From positions 1,178,001 to 1,242,000 of the forward strand of contig NZ_LS483254.1 in NCBI RefSeq assembly GCF_900465355.1: a DNA stretch of 64,000 nt, read 5' to 3'. A program made the translations under genes and the position numbers. The stretch is from Candidatus Bipolaricaulis anaerobius. Its GTDB lineage: Bacteria > Bipolaricaulota > Bipolaricaulia > Bipolaricaulales > Bipolaricaulaceae. Below are positions 9,214 to 16,824 of this stretch, in pieces; the stretch's first letter is position 1, and every line of letters begins with the position of its first letter. Below the pieces are notes generated by a model. That model was not told where the DNA came from, did not search any database, and saw only the letters and a list, made by a program, of their open reading frames with translations.

Positions 9214-10483
9214 GGACCCCGGCCCCCGGCGCCGCCCCTTGGGCGGAGTGGGGCAGGCCGTGGATCCCGTAGCGCAGCGCACTCGCCGCCACCAGCCACG
9301 GCGTCCACAGAGGGGCCCGCTTTCGCCCCGCGCCGGAGGAGACCGCCGCGAGCTCCGCATACACCCGGGAGTTCTGCTCCACCACCGCCCGCCAATCGAG
9401 CGAGCGAACCCGCTCCTGACCAGCCCGGCACAGGGCCACGTAGTGCTCGGGCGACATCCGGCAGATCGCCTCCACCTCCCGCGCGAACTCCGCCGGGCTT
9501 GCATCGGCCGGGAGCCTTCTCCCCACCGCGTCGTCCACGAGCTCGGCGACCGTCTCGTTCGTCAACCCAACGACCGGGGTCCCGGACGCGAGGGCCTCGA
9601 TCACGGCCAGGCTTTGCACCTCGAGCTTCGACGCCGACACGAAGACGTGGGCCACGCGGAGGAGGTGCGGGATCTCCGTGTGCGGGACAGGACCGACGAT
9701 GTCCACGTTCCCCAGCGCCCGGTCGCGGACGTACGCCCGGAGCTCCTCCAGGTACCCCGGTTCGAGCTTCTCCCCGACGAGCACGAGCCGAGCGGGGACA
9801 GTGAGGTGCGCCATCATCTCCAGGAGGTAGCGCTGGTTCTTGCGCCGAGCGAACGACCCCACGAACAGGAGCTCCTTCACCGGCTGCGTGATGTCCGCCA
9901 GAGGGAGGTCGCGGTACGCCGCGAGATCCCGGCCGTTGGGCACCTGGTACAGAGGCCCCCGGTACCCGAACTGCCGCAGGTCCTCCACCATCGCCGCGTT
10001 GAGGGCGATCACCCCATCGCAGCGGTGGAGGAAGAGGCGGATGAACGTGGGGAAGAGGGGGCTCTCCCCCATCCACCGGGTGAGCCGCGGCCTCTCCAGG
10101 GAACCGAACGCCTGCGCCTGCGAGGGCAGGCAGTGGAGGGTCACCGCGAACGGCCGCCCATTCCGGTGGGCCCAATCCTGGAACCACAAGGAAAGAGGGC
10201 TGAAGTCGTGGGCATGGACAACGTCCGGCCGGAAATCCTGAAGGAGCGCCTCTAGCCCATCCCGCGTCCGGAGATCGGGGAGCTGAACATCCCCGTCCCC
10301 GCGCGTCGCCACCCGCACCCTGATCGGTTCGCCCGGGGGAGAAGCGATCCATTCCGTGCGCTCGCCCGGGGTGACGAGGAGGACGTCGTGGGTCCGGGCG
10401 CTCGCTGCGGCCAACTCGTGGGCCACCCGTCCCGCTCCCCCGCTCTCCGCGGTGGGGAAGGTCGTCACAAACACGATCCTCAT
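9158..10483 (-). CDS. GT4-family glycosyltransferase
   Basis: 441 residues, GT-B fold. The N-terminus [19 protein letters not shown] is typical of GT4 enzymes (glycine-rich acceptor loop). The C-domain has [14 protein letters not shown] and the nucleotide-sugar motif [20 protein letters not shown] (E-x7-E region). It probably transfers a sugar to a lipid or polysaccharide at the cytoplasmic face of the membrane; donor and acceptor are not predictable. Its last 56 bp overlap the convergent ZIP gene. I start it at ATG 10483, where homology begins. A TATCAT box lies about 37 nt upstream, followed by an 8-codon reading frame whose TGA overlaps this ATG. Confidence 0.85.
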   Translation of the reverse strand: MRIVFVTTFPTAESGGAGRVAHELAAASARTHDVLLVTPGERTEWIASPPGEPIRVRVATRGDGDVQLPDLRTRDGLEALLQDFRPDVVHAHDFSPLSLWFQDWAHRNGRPFAVTLHCLPSQAQAFGSLERPRLTRWMGESPLFPTFIRLFLHRCDGVIALNAAMVEDLRQFGYRGPLYQVPNGRDLAAYRDLPLADITQPVKELLFVGSFARRKNQRYLLEMMAHLTVPARLVLVGEKLEPGYLEELRAYVRDRALGNVDIVGPVPHTEIPHLLRVAHVFVSASKLEVQSLAVIEALASGTPVVGLTNETVAELVDDAVGRRLPADASPAEFAREVEAICRMSPEHYVALCRAGQERVRSLDWRAVVEQNSRVYAELAAVSSGAGRKRAPLWTPWLVAASALRYGIHGLPHSAQGAAPGAGVPTGGSGSGPSSPSPRRAR

Positions 10484-10615
10484 GCCCGAAACCCGTCCCG
10501 AGGCATGGCCCTCGAAAGGGATGATACGGCGGAACGAAGATCCCGTCACCCATCCCCACGGCCCCCCCGAAACCAAGGGGCCCGGCTACGTATACTTCTC
10601 ACGGAGGTGCTGATC

Positions 10616-11401
10616 ATGCGCACGGTTCGCTGGGCATTGCTCCTCGTGGCTGGACTGGCGATCGGATCCTTCGGGCAGGCGTTGGGGACGGCGACGAGCT
10701 CGATCCCCCCCGGACAGGTGCGGGTGACGACCGGGGTGTTCACCTTTTCTCAGGGGCAGGGGCTCGCCGTAGAGCTCACGGGCGATGATCCATGCCCCTG
10801 CACGTGCGGGACCATCTTCGTGTCCGCCTTCCTCGTCCTCGATCCCACCGGGGCCGTGGTCTACGCCGATGAGGCGACGGCCTACCCCCTCCCGTCGGAC
10901 GAGTGGCTCGGCCACTGGGACCTGACCACCACGGATGGGGAACCCGTGGCCGAGGGGAAGTACACCCTCCTCGTCATGACCTCGATCGGGGACTTCCAGG
11001 CTGAGCTCCAGGTCACCGCGCCCGACCCGGCCCCCCGCGCCGGATGGAGCATGGCCGAGGCCACGGTGTGCGGGATCGGCCTCGCGCTCTACCGCCGGGT
11101 GGACGAACGGGACGAGGGGACGACGATCCCCCTGAACGGGGGGGCAAGGCTGTTGATCGCCCTGCCGGGGAACCCCACCACCGGCTACGGATGGGAGGCC
11201 GTGGAGGAACCGGCGTTCCTGGCGCGGATTGAGGGCCTCCCCTACCGTGCGGACTCCCACCTCATCGGGGCGGGCGGGGTGTTCTACTTCCGCTACCAGG
11301 CGACCGAGGCCGGCGCAGGAAACCTCTCCTTCGCCTACCGCCGTTCGTGGGAGGCCACGCCTCCTGAGAAAACCTTCACCCTCACCGTGATCGTCCGGTA
11401 G
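10616..11401 (+). CDS. Secreted protein with FlgD/BsuPI-like Ig domain and chagasin-like (I42) inhibitor domain
   Basis: 261 residues. A signal peptide (about 1-22, RTVRWALLLVAGLAIGSFG) is followed by a beta-rich domain (about 25-135). This contains a CPCTCG cluster and a FlgD/BsuPI-like ending with EGKYTLLVMTS. The C-terminal domain (about 165-261) shows chagasin family signatures NPTTGYGW, then GGVFYFRYQA and FAYRRSWE. Chagasins inhibit papain-like cysteine peptidases. The protein is probably periplasmic or extracellular and may protect against host or self peptidases. Start ATG 10616 has GGAGGT 7 nt before it. It stands alone between a divergent glycosyltransferase and dcd. Confidence 0.8.
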   Translation: MRTVRWALLLVAGLAIGSFGQALGTATSSIPPGQVRVTTGVFTFSQGQGLAVELTGDDPCPCTCGTIFVSAFLVLDPTGAVVYADEATAYPLPSDEWLGHWDLTTTDGEPVAEGKYTLLVMTSIGDFQAELQVTAPDPAPRAGWSMAEATVCGIGLALYRRVDERDEGTTIPLNGGARLLIALPGNPTTGYGWEAVEEPAFLARIEGLPYRADSHLIGAGGVFYFRYQATEAGAGNLSFAYRRSWEATPPEKTFTLTVIVR

Positions 11402-11479
11402 CGACTCTTCGGTCCCGAGACCGGACGGGACCTTGGGCCGCCCTCCATGGGGGGGCGCGCATCCGGGTACGATTCCCGG

Positions 11480-12034
11480 GTGAGCATCCTCAGCGATCGG
11501 GAGATCGCGGCGCTGGCGAGGGGGAACCCGCCGCTCATCGCCCCGTTTACTCCCCGTCAGGAGGGGAAGCCGTCCTCCGGCCTGGGCTCGTTCGGGTACG
11601 ACCTTCGGCTCGGACCGCGCTTCCTGATCCCCGAAGGGGGAGCTGGCCTCATCCTCGATCCGCAGGGCACCCCAGCCGAGGCGTTCCGCGAAGCGACCTG
11701 CAAGGGGACACTCGAACTCCTCCCCGGCGCGTTCGTCCTCGGGGAGAGCGTCGAGCGGTTCGCGATGCCCCCCGACCTCGTGGGCCTCTGTTGCGGGAAG
11801 TCAAGCTATGCCCGGTGTGGGCTCATCGTGAACGTGACCCCGCTCGAACCGGGGTGGCGGGGCCGGCTCACGCTGGCCCTCATCAACGCCTCCCCACTCC
11901 CGCTGCGGCTCCACGTGGGGCAGGGGATCGCCCAGATCGTGTTCTTCCGCGGGGAGCGCCCTGCACGCACGTACGGGGAGAAGGAGGCCGGCGGGGCCTA
12001 CCAGGACCAGGTTGGCCCGACCCTGCCACGCTAG
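11480..12034 (+). CDS. dcd: dCTP deaminase-family protein lacking the catalytic Glu
   Basis: 184 residues, the usual length. Dcd enzymes convert dCTP to dUTP (or dUMP) for thymidylate synthesis. Family features seen: SFGYDLRLG, CCGKSSYARCG (phosphate-binding Ser and Arg) and VTPLEPGWRG. The next strand in homologues reads TLE-x-x-N with the catalytic Glu (E138 in E. coli), but here the codons give TLALIN, with Ala in that place. So deamination may be lost or changed, while a trimer and nucleotide binding look preserved. I chose GTG 11480, because TACGAT lies exactly 6 nt upstream in the leaderless pattern; an ATG 33 nt upstream precedes that box. Confidence 0.85.
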   Translation: MSILSDREIAALARGNPPLIAPFTPRQEGKPSSGLGSFGYDLRLGPRFLIPEGGAGLILDPQGTPAEAFREATCKGTLELLPGAFVLGESVERFAMPPDLVGLCCGKSSYARCGLIVNVTPLEPGWRGRLTLALINASPLPLRLHVGQGIAQIVFFRGERPARTYGEKEAGGAYQDQVGPTLPR

Positions 12035-12044
12035 AGGAGGAGCG

Positions 12045-12512
12045 ATGAAGACCGTCGTCGTGCACTACAGCCGGTACGGGACCACGCGCACGATCGCCCA
12101 AACGCTCGCCGCGGAATTGGGGGCCGAGGTGCGGGAGATCAAGGCCGTGCGCGAACGCGGGTTCCTCGGGATGGGGCTCCGGGCAGTCTGGGGGATCCCG
12201 ATGGGGATTCGCCCAATGGACCTCGCCTTCGCGGGAGTGGAGCGGATCGTCCTCTGCACGCCGATCTGGGCGGGAAAGCCCGCCAATCCGGTGCGGACGT
12301 TCCTCAAGGAGGCGCAGCTCGAGGGGAAGAGGCTCGCCGTCCTGTTCACCGCCGGCGGGGGGGAAACGGGCCGGGCGCGGGAGATGATCCGGAACTCCCT
12401 CGCCGGAAAGCGCGTCGAGGTCACGTTCCTTGGGGAGATCGTCACCCGGAAGGTGGGGGAGGACCAGCTCCGCGCCGAGGCCCGCAAGCTCGCGCGAGCG
12501 CTCCAGGGGTAG
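12045..12512 (+). CDS. Flavodoxin-family FMN protein
   Basis: 155 residues. The N-terminal phosphate loop SRYGTTRTIA follows the first strand (KTVVVHY), as in flavodoxins and WrbA-like quinone reductases. TPIWAGKPANPVRTFLKEA and LFTAGGGE match the FMN isoalloxazine loops. It probably carries electrons or reduces quinones in the cytosol of an anaerobe. The start ATG 12045 has GAGGAGG 5 nt before it. It follows dcd by 10 bp and precedes a small unknown gene, so the three are probably one transcript. Confidence 0.82.
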   Translation: MKTVVVHYSRYGTTRTIAQTLAAELGAEVREIKAVRERGFLGMGLRAVWGIPMGIRPMDLAFAGVERIVLCTPIWAGKPANPVRTFLKEAQLEGKRLAVLFTAGGGETGRAREMIRNSLAGKRVEVTFLGEIVTRKVGEDQLRAEARKLARALQG

Positions 12513-12530
12513 GATCAACCGGGACTAGAG

Positions 12531-12845
12531 ATGGCCGAACTCGTGTTCGCGTGCCTGGCCGAGGACGAGAGGTACGCGATCTTTGCCCACCAGGCCGTGC
12601 TCGCGGGGGTAGTCCTCTCCTCCCTCGAGCGTGAGGCAATCGGAGAACTCTCGCCGTGGGCGAACTACCCACTCCACCTCCACGAGCGGTATCCTCTTGC
12701 CCGGCGGCCCCCCCCGCTCGATGAAGTCACGGTGTGCCGCTACGAGGACTTCTTCGAGAACCCGGCGTGGGAGGACGTGATCCCGGTAGAGGAGTCCCTC
12801 CGGGGCTGGCTCAGCCGCGAGCTCCCGGCAACCTTTGCAGGATAG
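12531..12845 (+). CDS. Hypothetical protein, 104 aa
   Basis: I do not recognise this protein. It is acidic and soluble, with no signal peptide or membrane segment. It carries a distinctive middle with two acidic-aromatic stretches (PLHLHERYPL, RYEDFFENPAWEDVIPV) that look like a folded domain rather than a shadow frame. It sits 18 bp after the flavodoxin and 9 bp before the saccharopine dehydrogenase-family gene, in the same orientation. Codon use matches its neighbours. It is probably a real gene of the same operon, function unknown. Confidence 0.6.
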   Translation: MAELVFACLAEDERYAIFAHQAVLAGVVLSSLEREAIGELSPWANYPLHLHERYPLARRPPPLDEVTVCRYEDFFENPAWEDVIPVEESLRGWLSRELPATFAG

Positions 12846-12854
12846 GAGGTCCAG

Positions 12855-14015
12855 ATGGGCTACAGGTACGTGGTGATCGGGGCCGGACGGCAGGGCGTGG
12901 CGGCGGCCTACGACCTCGCCCGTCATGGCGAGGCGGAGCAGATTACGCTCCTCGACCGCAATGCTGCGATCGCACGCGCGGGGGCGGAGCGGCTGAACGG
13001 GCTCCTCGGCCGGCAGGTGGCCGACGCCGCGGTGGGGGATGCGTCCCAACCGCAGATGCTCGCCCCGCTCCTCGCCAAGGCCGATGGGCTCCTCTCCGCC
13101 GCCTCGTACCGGTTCAACCTCGGCCTCGCCCGGGTCGCGATCGGGACGAAGACCCACATGGTGGACCTCGGCGGCCATACGGGGATCGTCCGCGACGAAC
13201 TCGCTCTCGATCGGGAAGCGAAGAACGCAGGGATCGCCCTCGTCCCCGACTGCGGGATGGGGCCGGGGATGAACGTGACCCTCGCCCTGGTCGCGATGGA
13301 CCTCCTCGACGAAGCCGAAGAAGTCCGGATCTACGACGGGGGCCTTCCGGAGGACCCCAAACCGCCATGGAACTACGCCCTGTTCTTCAGCGCCGAGGGG
13401 CTGGTGAACGAGTACGAAGGCGAGGCCTACTTCCTCCGCGGGGGAGTGGTCACCCCCATCCCCGCCCTATCCGAGCTCGAGGAGCTGGAGATCCCGCCGC
13501 TCGGGGGGCTCGAGGCGTTCGTGACGTCGGGGGGCCTATCCACCATGCCGTGGACGTACGCAGGAAGGCTGCGCATCCTGGAGAACAAGACCCTCCGCTA
13601 CCCTGGGCACGCCCATCTCCTCCACGGCCTCCGCGCCTTGGGGCTGTTTGGGCGCGAGGCGATTCAGGTCGGAAACAACCTGGTAGCGCCGCGCGATGTG
13701 CTGATCTCCCTTTTCAACTGGGCCCTGACCGACCCCGAGGCCCGCGACGTGTGCGTGATCCACGTCCGGGCGCGGGGGAAGGTGGGCGGCCGCCCGGCCG
13801 AGGCCCGAGTGGGCCTCCTGGACCGCTACGATCCCGAGACGGGGTTCCGGGCGATGGAGAAGCTCACCGGATGGCACGCCGCGCTCGTTCTCTCCCTCGC
13901 CGTGCGCGGGGAGATCCCCCCCGGGGCGACCCCAATCGAGCGCGCTCTCTCTGGGGACCGGTTCCTCTCCGCCGCCCCGGCGCGGGGATGGGCGATCGAG
14001 CGCGACGTCGAGTGA
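12855..14015 (+). CDS. Saccharopine dehydrogenase-family oxidoreductase (lysine dehydrogenase-like)
   Basis: 386 residues. The Rossmann start YRYVVIGAGRQGVAAAYDLA gives a NAD(P)-binding GAGRQG loop. DCGMGPGMNVTLA and TSGGLSTMPWTY are features of the saccharopine dehydrogenase/L-lysine 6-dehydrogenase family. It likely oxidises or reduces an amino-acid substrate at an amine carbon; lysine or a related diamino acid is the best guess. GGAGGT lies 7 nt before ATG 12855. It is the last gene of the dcd-flavodoxin-hypothetical-dehydrogenase run and converges on the NYN gene. Confidence 0.85.
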   Translation: MGYRYVVIGAGRQGVAAAYDLARHGEAEQITLLDRNAAIARAGAERLNGLLGRQVADAAVGDASQPQMLAPLLAKADGLLSAASYRFNLGLARVAIGTKTHMVDLGGHTGIVRDELALDREAKNAGIALVPDCGMGPGMNVTLALVAMDLLDEAEEVRIYDGGLPEDPKPPWNYALFFSAEGLVNEYEGEAYFLRGGVVTPIPALSELEELEIPPLGGLEAFVTSGGLSTMPWTYAGRLRILENKTLRYPGHAHLLHGLRALGLFGREAIQVGNNLVAPRDVLISLFNWALTDPEARDVCVIHVRARGKVGGRPAEARVGLLDRYDPETGFRAMEKLTGWHAALVLSLAVRGEIPPGATPIERALSGDRFLSAAPARGWAIERDVE

Positions 14016-14064
14016 GTCCCGCGGCCCCCATCGTGGCAAGGGCTATCTAGGGCAGCCACTCCCC

Positions 14065-14895
14065 CTACGAAGCGTGGCAGCCCTTGATGATGTACCCGCC
14101 GGATTTCTCGTCCCGTTCGAGATCGAGGATCCCCCGCGCCCCGGCCTCCTCGAGGAGCTGCCCGAACGAGCTGAACCCGTGGTAGGACTCGCTGAACCCT
14201 GGACGCCGCCGCTTGATGGTTTGCTTGACCATCGACCCCCAGATGTTCTCCCCTTCTCCCCGCTCCTTGAGGAGGGCCTTGTACGTTTCCACGACGAGGT
14301 TCCACGCCTCCTGCTTCTTGGGTTCCACGGGGGGGAGCGCCGGCTGTTGGCTCTTCTTCGCCGCCGGCTTGCGGCCGCCCGACTTGGGCTGGTCCTTGGC
14401 GGCCGGCCGCACCGCGCGGACGAGGTCATCGTAGAAGATGAACTCGTCGCAGTTGGCGATGAGGAGGTCGGAGGTGGAGTTCTTGACCCCAACCCCGATC
14501 ACGGTCCGGTTGTTCTCGCGCAGCTTGCTCACCAAGGGCGAGAAGTCGGAATCGCCGCTGATGATCACAAACGTGTCCACGTGCTGCTTCGTGTAGCAAA
14601 GGTCGAGGGCGTCCACCACCATCCGGATGTCGGCGGAGTTCTTCCCGGACTGGCTCACGTGGGGGATCTCGATCAGCTCGAACGACGCCTCGTGCATGGG
14701 CGCCTTGAACTCCTTGTAGCGCGCCCAGTCGCAGTAGGCCTTCTTCACCACGATGTTCCCCTTGAGGAGGAGCCTCTCCAGAACCTTTTCGATGTCGAAC
14801 GCGGGGTAGTTCGCTTCCCGCACTCCAAGGGCGATGTTCTCGAAATCGCAGAACAAAGCCATGTTGACGGTATCCGCCGCTTGTGCTGCCTTCAT
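14065..14895 (-). CDS. NYN-domain RNase-like protein with C-terminal OST-HTH/LOTUS domain
   Basis: 276 residues. The NYN (LabA/PIN-like) domain covers about 1-150. Its acidic metal ligands are in LFCDFENIA, GKNSADIRMVVDAL and ISGDSDFSPLV. A lysine-rich linker (about 160-190) leads to a LOTUS/OST-HTH domain (about 195-270: FSSFGQLLEEAG). Similar proteins bind RNA and the NYN part is thought to cleave it; the bacterial targets are unknown. Start ATG 14895 is where homology begins. A TATAAT -10 box at 14951-14946 and a small hairpin (TGGTGC/GCACCA) precede it, so the leader may be regulated. Confidence 0.88.
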   Translation of the reverse strand: MKAAQAADTVNMALFCDFENIALGVREANYPAFDIEKVLERLLLKGNIVVKKAYCDWARYKEFKAPMHEASFELIEIPHVSQSGKNSADIRMVVDALDLCYTKQHVDTFVIISGDSDFSPLVSKLRENNRTVIGVGVKNSTSDLLIANCDEFIFYDDLVRAVRPAAKDQPKSGGRKPAAKKSQQPALPPVEPKKQEAWNLVVETYKALLKERGEGENIWGSMVKQTIKRRRPGFSESYHGFSSFGQLLEEAGARGILDLERDEKSGGYIIKGCHAS

Positions 14896-14945
14896 AAAAC
14901 CTAACCAACCACCTGTGTGGTGCCTAGCGCGCACCACGCAATTAG

Positions 14946-14951
14946 ATTATA
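14946..14951 (-). promoter_or_regulatory. -10 box for the NYN-LOTUS gene
   Basis: TATAAT on the minus strand, about 50 nt upstream of ATG 14895; no convincing -35 hexamer is seen. The first transcribed bases would form the hairpin TGGTGC-(7 nt)-GCACCA at about 14917-14936. Confidence 0.5.
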
Positions 14952-14966
14952 CCTGAGGATGGGAAG

Positions 14967-15182
14967 TCAGCTACCGTCCGCCGGCCGTGAGCTGGGGCGG
15001 CCGATCCCCGACGCAAGGGCGGAGAGCGGGAACGCCTCCCGGTAGTCAGAGGTGAGCACAGCCGCCTCAGCGGCGGGCACACCCTGGCGGTGCAGCCGAC
15101 GGCGAAAGGTGGCCACCGCTCGGCGCCGGACCCACGCGTATCCGATGGAGAACCCAATCAGGGCGGCAAGGAGGCGGACCAC
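14967..15182 (-). CDS. Small single-pass membrane protein, 71 aa
   Basis: I do not recognise it. The first 18 residues (VRLLAALIGFSIGYAWV) form one membrane helix, followed by an arginine-rich stretch and a short tail. The start is GTG 15182 after a purine-rich GGCGGGAGC; no ATG is available in frame. It is 35 bp downstream of the 106-aa gene and closes an operon that begins with an ECF sigma factor. It may be a target or partner of that regulatory pair. Confidence 0.5.
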   Translation of the reverse strand: MVRLLAALIGFSIGYAWVRRRAVATFRRRLHRQGVPAAEAAVLTSDYREAFPLSALASGIGRPSSRPADGS

Positions 15183-15217
15183 CGCTCCCGCCGCCCTGAT
15201 CCCATGCCATAGCCGTC

Positions 15218-15538
15218 TCAGTCGTCCTCCTCTTCGTCATCCACGTGAGCGTGCATCCCTTCACCAGCCTTGATCCACTTCTTGATCCCCCGGAAGGCCT
15301 CGCGGAGGTTGATCATGTACCCGCGGGCCATCTCGAGCGCTTCCTCCTTGGGGATGCCGGACTCCACGAGCTTTTTGTAGAACGTCCCCACCGCATCGGC
15401 CATGCTCTCCGCGGCCTCCTTCGAGTACAGGACGTCGCGCAGCCCCCGGAGGAGCCCTGGCACCTGCTGCGTGACGACATCCAGCACCTCGCGAAACTGT
15501 TCCACGTCGGTCTGCCCCTCTTTCTCCTCGTCGCTCAT
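15218..15538 (-). CDS. Hypothetical acidic helical protein, 106 aa
   Basis: Not recognised. It is mostly helical and strongly acidic at both ends (starts SDEEKEGQTDVEQF, ends HAHVDDEEEDD). The middle reads like an amphipathic helical bundle (FYKKLVESGIPKEEALEMARGYM). The His/Asp/Glu tail might bind metal. It is 13 bp after the anti-sigma gene, with AAGGAGGT before the ATG, so it is translated efficiently as third gene of the sigma operon. No signal peptide is seen. Confidence 0.7.
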   Translation of the reverse strand: MSDEEKEGQTDVEQFREVLDVVTQQVPGLLRGLRDVLYSKEAAESMADAVGTFYKKLVESGIPKEEALEMARGYMINLREAFRGIKKWIKAGEGMHAHVDDEEEDD

Positions 15539-15551
15539 CGTCTACCTCCTT

Positions 15552-15908
15552 CTAGATTCGCAATACCGGGACTTCCCGCCCGAGGAGGGACAGGCTCCCC
15601 GTGACCGAGAACCCGGATTTCGTGGCCCCCACAGCGAGGGTCAGGCCCGCGATCTCCGACCCCACCCCCACCTCGAGGAGGGACGCTCCCACCGTCCGCG
15701 CGGCAATGGCCAACCACGTCCGTGCGGGCGGGCCCGGAAGCCGCGCGAACGCGGCACGAAGTTCGTGCCCGAGGCGCATCGCTGCCACGAGCTCCCCCTG
15801 GCAGAGCTCGCACCCCACCACGTGCCCGAGGAGGGCCGCCCCTTCCGGCTCGGGGAGGGAACGCGCCGCATAGAACGGAATCCGCTCCCGGGCCTCGTCG
15901 CACGTCAT
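15552..15908 (-). CDS. Zinc-finger (zf-HC2) anti-sigma factor
   Basis: 118 residues. It begins TCDEARERIPFYAARSL and has a HVVGCELCQGEL segment, the H-x3-C-x2-C zinc motif of ZAS-type anti-sigma factors. There is no clear membrane helix, so it appears cytosolic, as in redox-responsive ZAS proteins. Its ATG overlaps the sigma stop codon (ATGA), the usual coupling that keeps sigma and anti-sigma levels matched. It likely sequesters the upstream ECF sigma and releases it on a signal such as oxidation of the zinc thiols; the signal itself is inferred. Confidence 0.82.
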   Translation of the reverse strand: MTCDEARERIPFYAARSLPEPEGAALLGHVVGCELCQGELVAAMRLGHELRAAFARLPGPPARTWLAIAARTVGASLLEVGVGSEIAGLTLAVGATKSGFSVTGSLSLLGREVPVLRI

Positions 15909-16432
15909 GGCCTGAGCTCCTCGGCGAGCCTCTTCTTGGCGTGGAACATCCGTGACTTCACCGTCCCCTCCGGAACCCCTTGCACCCGGGCGATCTCCTC
16001 GTAGCGGAGGCCCTCGTAGAACGCGAGGAACACGACCTCGCGCTGGTCGGGGGGCAGCCCCGCCACCGCCCGTTGCACCCGCACCTCCCGCTCCACCGTA
16101 GAGGAGGGATCCGGGGATTCCCCCTCTTCGTCGGGGACCCGCTCGCCCTTCACCTCGCCCCGCCCGATGCGGTGCGCGTGATGGCGGGCGATCCCGAAGA
16201 TCCATGTCGAGACCTGGGATCTCCCCTCAAACTTGTCCGCCCCATTCCACACGGCGACCATCGTCTCCTGCACCACCTCTTCGGCGAGATGTCGGTTCCG
16301 GAGGAGGGTGAGCGCGTAGCGGAACACCCGATCGGCGTACCGCTCGTACAGGGCGCGGAACGCCCGTCCATCCCCGCGCGCCACCTGCCCCACCAACTCC
16401 CCATCGTCCGCCAATGGCTCTCCTCTCCCCAT
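15905..16432 (-). CDS. ECF RNA polymerase sigma factor
   Basis: 175 residues. Region 2 (about 22-85) contains FRALYERYADRVFRYAL and AEEVVQETMVAVW, binding the -10 element. Region 4 (about 115-170) contains LPPDQREVVFLAFYEG and an HTH ending EGTVKSRMFHAKKRL. The family directs polymerase to a small stress regulon and often its own promoter. I chose ATG 16432; a TTG 15 nt further in, with AGAGGAG before it, is an alternative. It heads a four-gene operon with anti-sigma and two unknown small proteins. Confidence 0.88.
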   Translation of the reverse strand: MGRGEPLADDGELVGQVARGDGRAFRALYERYADRVFRYALTLLRNRHLAEEVVQETMVAVWNGADKFEGRSQVSTWIFGIARHHAHRIGRGEVKGERVPDEEGESPDPSSTVEREVRVQRAVAGLPPDQREVVFLAFYEGLRYEEIARVQGVPEGTVKSRMFHAKKRLAEELRP

Positions 16433-16824
16433 CCCCCGCTGCTCTGACCGCAGCCGCCTGGCGTGAACTCTACCCTCCCCGTTCATCCGGTATGTGCCTG
16501 TTGGGGGGGCGGGAGGTTCAATGGAGGAACCTCGGTCGGTCAAGCGGCGTCGTGGGAGGAGGCCACGGTTCGATCGCGCAAGGAGGAAGCCAGGGGCACG
16601 AAGAGGAACATTGGGCTTTTGATCGGCATCATGACCCTCCTCATGGGGACGCCAAGCGGCACCCAATCAGGTGGCACGGTTGACGCGCTCGCCCAGCAAA
16701 CGCCCGCCGATGCGGGATCGCGGTGGAGGTGCTCCAAGACGGCACCGTCCTCCCGGGGTTCGTGGCCACCCCGGTGCGGATCGATGGCCCGGGCGCGGGG
16801 ACCGTGGTCGGGGAGTACCCCACC
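16433..16824 (+). pseudogene. Intergenic remnant of a secreted-protein gene
   Basis: About 390 bp with no intact gene. On the plus strand from about 16598 one frame encodes a signal-peptide-like segment (KRNIGLLIGIMTLLMGTPSG) preceded by AAGGAGG but with ACG where a start codon should be. Near 16715 coding sense moves to another frame (VEVLQDGTVLPGFVATPVRI) and runs into the ABC permease end without a matching C-terminus. This looks like a frameshifted, truncated secreted protein gene. The rest of the stretch, 16433-16590, shows nothing I can name. Confidence 0.4.

Noticed and set aside
11403-11465. Possible terminator between the chagasin-like gene and dcd
   Set aside because: The stems I can draw (GGTCCC/GGGACC and a GC stem near 11440-11460) have long loops or mismatches and no T-run.
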